From assembly GCF_009817885.1 (NCBI RefSeq), contig NZ_CP041764.1:1550001-1614000 (forward strand): a stretch of DNA of 64,000 nucleotides, given 5' to 3'. Position 1 is the stretch's first letter, and every line of letters begins with the position of its first letter. Below are positions 60,944 through 64,000 of the stretch, piece by piece. The notes under the pieces are model-generated. The model was given only the letters and a program-made list of their open reading frames with translations, did no database searches and had not been told where the DNA came from. The translations under genes were made by a program, and so were the position numbers. The stretch comes from Serratia rhizosphaerae. Its GTDB lineage: Bacteria; Pseudomonadota; Gammaproteobacteria; Enterobacterales; Enterobacteriaceae.

Positions 60944-61618
60944 ATGATGCAAGACGACACTCTCGACCGGATCGTGAATGCCGTACTGATGCGTATGCGG
61001 CCGCGGCTGTTGCTGCTGCTCACCGCCGCAGACGGCTACCACGAAATCATTCTGGCGCGTTTGCAGCACTGTCGTCACTTCGCGCCGCAGGTGCTGTTTG
61101 CCGACAGGGCGCAGGCTGTCCACCCGGCAGACGCCTGGCGGCAGCTGGGCCACGTTGTCACCCTGGAGGAGATGGCGCAAGTCGGCGCGCTGGAAAATAT
61201 CGACCGCGTCATCGCGCCCTTCCTGGATTTCGCCACCGCGGCGGACGTCGCCCACGACCTGTTTCAGTCTGAAGCCGCTCGCTGCATTCAGCTGGCGCGG
61301 CTGCATAACACGCCGGTGCTGGCGCTGGATTACAACTGCAATCCGCACAGCGAATTAAACCGGCTCAAAGGGCTTGGCCGCAGCGCAGACGCGCACTCGC
61401 TGGCGGACAATCTGCCCCGGCTGGCGCAGCGCGGCATTCAGTTCTGCAGCCTGGAGCAGATGCTGTCGCCGGCGCCGCCGCCTGCGGCCGCTACTGGCGC
61501 CGATGCTGAAACCGGCGGCTATATCACCCTCAGCGAACTCAAACAGCGCAACGGCCGCTGCCCGCCGGGCGCCAGGCTGACCGATCTGGCGCTGGAATAC
61601 CAACGAGGAAGCCAATAA
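60944..61618 (+). CDS. flavoprotein-like accessory protein of the cut operon
   Basis: 224 residues from ATG 60944 behind GAGGGGG. The N-terminal amphipathic helix (DDTLDRIVNAVLMRMR) resembles an encapsulation peptide. Then comes an alpha/beta domain (RLLLLLTAADGYHEIILARL, IDRVIAPFLDFATAADVAH) of flavoprotein-like type, as seen in some BMC operons, and a Pro-rich linker with a short C-terminal motif YITLSELKQRNG. Enzymatic role unknown. Confidence 0.6.
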   Translation: MMQDDTLDRIVNAVLMRMRPRLLLLLTAADGYHEIILARLQHCRHFAPQVLFADRAQAVHPADAWRQLGHVVTLEEMAQVGALENIDRVIAPFLDFATAADVAHDLFQSEAARCIQLARLHNTPVLALDYNCNPHSELNRLKGLGRSADAHSLADNLPRLAQRGIQFCSLEQMLSPAPPPAAATGADAETGGYITLSELKQRNGRCPPGARLTDLALEYQRGSQ

Positions 61619-61675
61619 CCAAAAAAACATTCCCCCAACGTGATGGAAATTATCATTTATCAGGAGAAACAGAGT

Positions 61676-62038
61676 ATGTCATCAAAAGCGAAGTCCTGGC
61701 TGTGGATGTTGTTGGTGATAGCGTCCGAGACCTCGGCCACCTCAACGTTAAAGATGTTCGATAACAGCGAGGGCGCCACCAAAACCCTGCTGCTGGGGCT
61801 TATCGTCGTGCTGTATTGCGCCTGTTATTACGCCCTGTCGAACGCGGTGAAGTACATCCCCGTCGGTCTGGCCTACGCCACCTGGTCGGGCACCGGCATC
61901 TTGCTGGTGTCGACGCTGGGCATGGTGTTTTACGGCCAGCACCCCGATATCCCGGCGATGATCAGCATGGCGATTATCGCCAGCGGCATCGTGATTATGA
62001 ACCTGTTTTCTAAAATGGGCTCGGCAGAGTCAGAGTAA
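61676..62038 (+). CDS. SMR-family transporter subunit (first)
   Basis: A 120-residue protein with four transmembrane helices and the SMR glutamate in IASETSATSTLK. ATG 61676 is behind AGGAGA. Paired with the next gene. In cut operons such SMR pairs are thought to move quaternary or tertiary amines such as choline or trimethylamine. Confidence 0.83.
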   Translation: MSSKAKSWLWMLLVIASETSATSTLKMFDNSEGATKTLLLGLIVVLYCACYYALSNAVKYIPVGLAYATWSGTGILLVSTLGMVFYGQHPDIPAMISMAIIASGIVIMNLFSKMGSAESE

Positions 62039-62049
62039 GGGAGAGGCAC

Positions 62050-62379
62050 ATGTTTAATATTGGCTTTCTGTGGCTGGCACTGTCTATCGGCGCCGAAATC
62101 ACCGGCACCTCGATGATTAAAAAAACCAACAGTTTTAAGAAGTTCGGTCCCTCTCTGCTGGTGATCGGCGCGTATTGCCTGTGTTATTTCGCGCTGACCC
62201 GGGCGATGGGCTATATGCCGGTAGGGGTGGCCTATTCGCTGTGGTGCGGCTTTGGCATCGTCGGCGTGACCGCGGTGTCGATGCTGCTGTATAAGCAAAA
62301 ACCCGACCTGCCGGCGATTTTCGCCATGGCGCTGATCATCGGCGGCGGCATCATCATGAACACCTTCTCGCAGATGTAG
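62050..62379 (+). CDS. SMR-family transporter subunit (second)
   Basis: A 109-residue protein with four helices and the conserved Glu in SIGAEITGTSMIKK. It starts 11 bases after its partner. The two differ in loop charge, as expected for dual-gene antiparallel heterodimers. Confidence 0.83.
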   Translation: MFNIGFLWLALSIGAEITGTSMIKKTNSFKKFGPSLLVIGAYCLCYFALTRAMGYMPVGVAYSLWCGFGIVGVTAVSMLLYKQKPDLPAIFAMALIIGGGIIMNTFSQM

Positions 62380-62397
62380 CGTTTTCTCACCACAAAA

Positions 62398-62411
62398 CGG
62401 CCTTCCGGCCG
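62398..62411 (+). terminator. short GC hairpin after the SMR genes
   Basis: CGGCC-TTCC-GGCCG, without a T-run, just ahead of the stronger terminator. Confidence 0.35.
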
Positions 62412-62421
62412 CCGGGATCAA

Positions 62422-62451
62422 AAAAGGGTCGAAGCAAGCTTCGACCCTTTT
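62422..62451. terminator. bidirectional terminator between the cut operon and lptG
   Basis: A perfect AAAAGGGTCGAAGC/GCTTCGACCCTTTT stem with T-runs on both strands. It serves both convergent units. Confidence 0.9.
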
Positions 62452-62468
62452 CACTGATCAGACGTTCG

Positions 62469-63539
62469 TTATTTGCGCTTGAGCAGCATATACACGCTGA
62501 CCGACAGGAACAGCAGGCTCGGCAGCAGCGCACCCAGTACCGGCGGCATGCTGTACACCAGGCTGAGCGGGCCGAAGATCTGGTCCAGCACGTAGAACAG
62601 GAAGCCGCAGCTGATACCGGTCACCACGCGCACCCCCATCGGCACGCTGCGCAGCGGGCCGAAGATAAACGACAGCGCCATCAGCATCATCACCGCCACC
62701 GACAGCGGCGAGAAGATTTTGCTCCACATGTTCAGCTGATAACGGCTGGCTTCCTGGCCGCTCTGCTTCAGATATTTGGAGTAGTTGTGCAGCCCGCTGA
62801 TGGAGAGCGAATCCGGATCCAGCGCCACCACGCCCAGCTTATCCGGCGTCAGGTTGGTTTTCCATTCTCCGCTCAGCGTCTGGGTGCCGGTGACCTGCTT
62901 GGCGTTGGTCAGGTCCGAGGTGTCCACCTGTGACAGCTTCCATACGCCGTCTTCAAAGCTGGCGGTGGCGGCATAGCGCACCGTTTCCAGCCGGCGCTGG
63001 TCGTTAAAGTGGTAGATATTGACGCCGGACAGCTCGTTCTTGCCGGAAACCCGCTCGATATAAATAAAGTCAGTGCCGTCCTTCGCCCACAGGCCGCTTT
63101 TGGTGGACAGCAGCGAACCGCCGTACATCTGCTGCGCACGGTAGTTGCGCGCCATCTGCTCGCCCTGCGGCGCTACCCATTCGCCGATCGCCATGGTCAG
63201 CAGCATCAGCGGAATGGCGGTTTTCATCACCGAGCCGGCAATTTGCAGCCGCGTAAAACCGGAAGCCTGCATCACCACCAGTTCGCTGCGCGTCGCCAAC
63301 TGCCCCAGCCCCAGCAGCGCGCCCAGCAGCGCCGCCATCGGGAAGAAGGTTTCAATGTCCTTCGGCACGCTCAGCAGGGTATACACCCCCGCGCCCAGCG
63401 CCGAATACTCCCCTTGCCCCACTTTGCGCAGCTGGTCGACAAACTTGATGATGCCGGACAGCGACACCAGCATGAACAGCGTCATGATGATGGTGTTGAA
63501 GATGGTTTTACCGATATAGCGGTCTAATACGCCAAACAT
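62469..63539 (-). CDS. lptG: LPS export permease LptG
   Basis: A 356-residue inner-membrane subunit of the LptB2FG transporter. It starts MFGVLDRYIGKTIFNTI, has six membrane helices, and a periplasmic jellyroll domain in the middle (about 130-260). Its ATG overlaps the lptF stop, so the two are coupled. Core chromosomal gene. Confidence 0.95.
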   Translation of the reverse strand: MFGVLDRYIGKTIFNTIIMTLFMLVSLSGIIKFVDQLRKVGQGEYSALGAGVYTLLSVPKDIETFFPMAALLGALLGLGQLATRSELVVMQASGFTRLQIAGSVMKTAIPLMLLTMAIGEWVAPQGEQMARNYRAQQMYGGSLLSTKSGLWAKDGTDFIYIERVSGKNELSGVNIYHFNDQRRLETVRYAATASFEDGVWKLSQVDTSDLTNAKQVTGTQTLSGEWKTNLTPDKLGVVALDPDSLSISGLHNYSKYLKQSGQEASRYQLNMWSKIFSPLSVAVMMLMALSFIFGPLRSVPMGVRVVTGISCGFLFYVLDQIFGPLSLVYSMPPVLGALLPSLLFLSVSVYMLLKRK

Positions 63540-64000
63540 CAGACAGCTCCTCTCAGACGTCCGCGCAGTTTACGCATCGGCACGGTATCCCACAGGTTGA
63601 GCGCCAGCGCGATCGCCAGATACACCGCGTTCACCAGCCAGATCCACAGCATCGGGTCCAGCTTGCCCTTGCCGGCGTTGGAGCGCAGCGAGGTCTGCAG
63701 CAGGAAGAAGATCAGATACAGCAGGATAGCCGGCAGCATGCTCAGCACGCGCCCCTGACGCGGATTCACCACGCTGAGCGGCACCACCAGCAGCGCCATC
63801 AGCACCACGGAGACCACCAGCGTCAGGCGCCAGTGGAACTCGGCGCGCGCGTCCTGATCGTCGGAGTGCCACAGGGCGCTCATCGGCATCTGCTCGGCTT
63901 CGGTGTTGTCCGCGACGACGGCGCGGTGGCCAATCACCGCCTTGTAGTCGCTGAAATCGGTGATGCGGAAATCGCGCAGCAGCGCGGTGCCCTCAAAGCG
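63539..64000 (-). CDS. lptF: LPS export permease LptF, C-terminal part
   Basis: The frame runs to the end of the window (upstream reading RFEGTALLRDFRITDFSDYKAV), so the start is outside. The C-terminal half of LptF is present: the end of the periplasmic domain, then helices SVVLMALLVVPLSVV, LSMLPAILLYLIFFLLQTS and LMWIWLVNAVYLAIALAL. Confidence 0.93.
   Translation of the reverse strand, partial: RFEGTALLRDFRITDFSDYKAVIGHRAVVADNTEAEQMPMSALWHSDDQDARAEFHWRLTLVVSVVLMALLVVPLSVVNPRQGRVLSMLPAILLYLIFFLLQTSLRSNAGKGKLDPMLWIWLVNAVYLAIALALNLWDTVPMRKLRGRLRGAV

Noticed and set aside
1..64000. CRISPR array
   Set aside because: No regularly spaced repeats with unique spacers were seen. The repeats found are iterons, att sites, IS ends and paralogous promoters.

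Overview
The window looks like a chromosome segment from an Enterobacterales bacterium, most likely Serratia or a close relative. This is inferred from gene content and high-GC coding style; no database search was possible. The tRNA-Leu(CAA) gene (leuX) with a P4-type integrase beside it and lptG/lptF nearby is the arrangement known from E. coli. The core-like flanks (about 1-15,000 and 45,700-64,000) are GC-rich. The middle (about 15,000-45,600) is a mosaic island with AT-rich cargo, pseudogenes and mobile elements.

Left flank. A beta-glucoside PTS operon (SurE-like phosphatase, bglF, bglB) is controlled by BglG-type RAT antiterminator sites. A third RAT site faces left, out of the window. 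Next come a secreted-effector/immunity array (HExxH metallopeptidase-like protein plus lipoproteins, with decayed copies), an amino-alcohol catabolism cluster (AraC regulator, kinase, permease, class III PLP phospho-lyase-like enzyme), a sulfur-binding HNH type IV restriction enzyme and an orphan CdiI-like immunity gene.

Defence island (15,000-34,100). An AT-rich three-gene operon encodes a SLATT-type membrane protein, an NdpA-like nucleoid protein and a RelA/SpoT-type nucleotide synthetase. It is the best candidate here for a little-described system. It is followed by a multiply frameshifted HNH endonuclease gene, a vsr pseudogene with three nonsense codons, a four-gene set matching Druantia type II (cytosine methyltransferase, two uncharacterised proteins, giant DUF1998-type helicase), an IS3-family element and an orphan type-44 polymorphic toxin with a membrane immunity candidate.

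P4-like satellite (about 34,155-45,620). It is integrated in leuX, with a UDG-like gene, alpha primase-helicase, DUF5375-like, Icd/Ash-like and AlpA-like genes, Sid-like and Delta-like late genes, GGTGAACAG iterons and a P4-style immunity-RNA region. Between the late genes and the integrase it carries two probable anti-phage genes: an EVE-like/HNH nuclease and a PD-(D/E)xK-like protein.

Right flank. A DeoR regulator, D-erythronate dehydrogenase and GntP transporter are followed by a ToxR/ToxS-like pair (winged helix plus FidL-like). Then comes a complete choline trimethylamine-lyase microcompartment operon (GRM2 / type II cut): three BMC-H shell genes, aldehyde dehydrogenase, vertex protein, alcohol dehydrogenase, cutC, cutD, a fourth BMC-H gene, a PduL gene interrupted by one amber codon, a small flavoprotein-like gene and two SMR transporters. 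The window ends in lptG and partial lptF.
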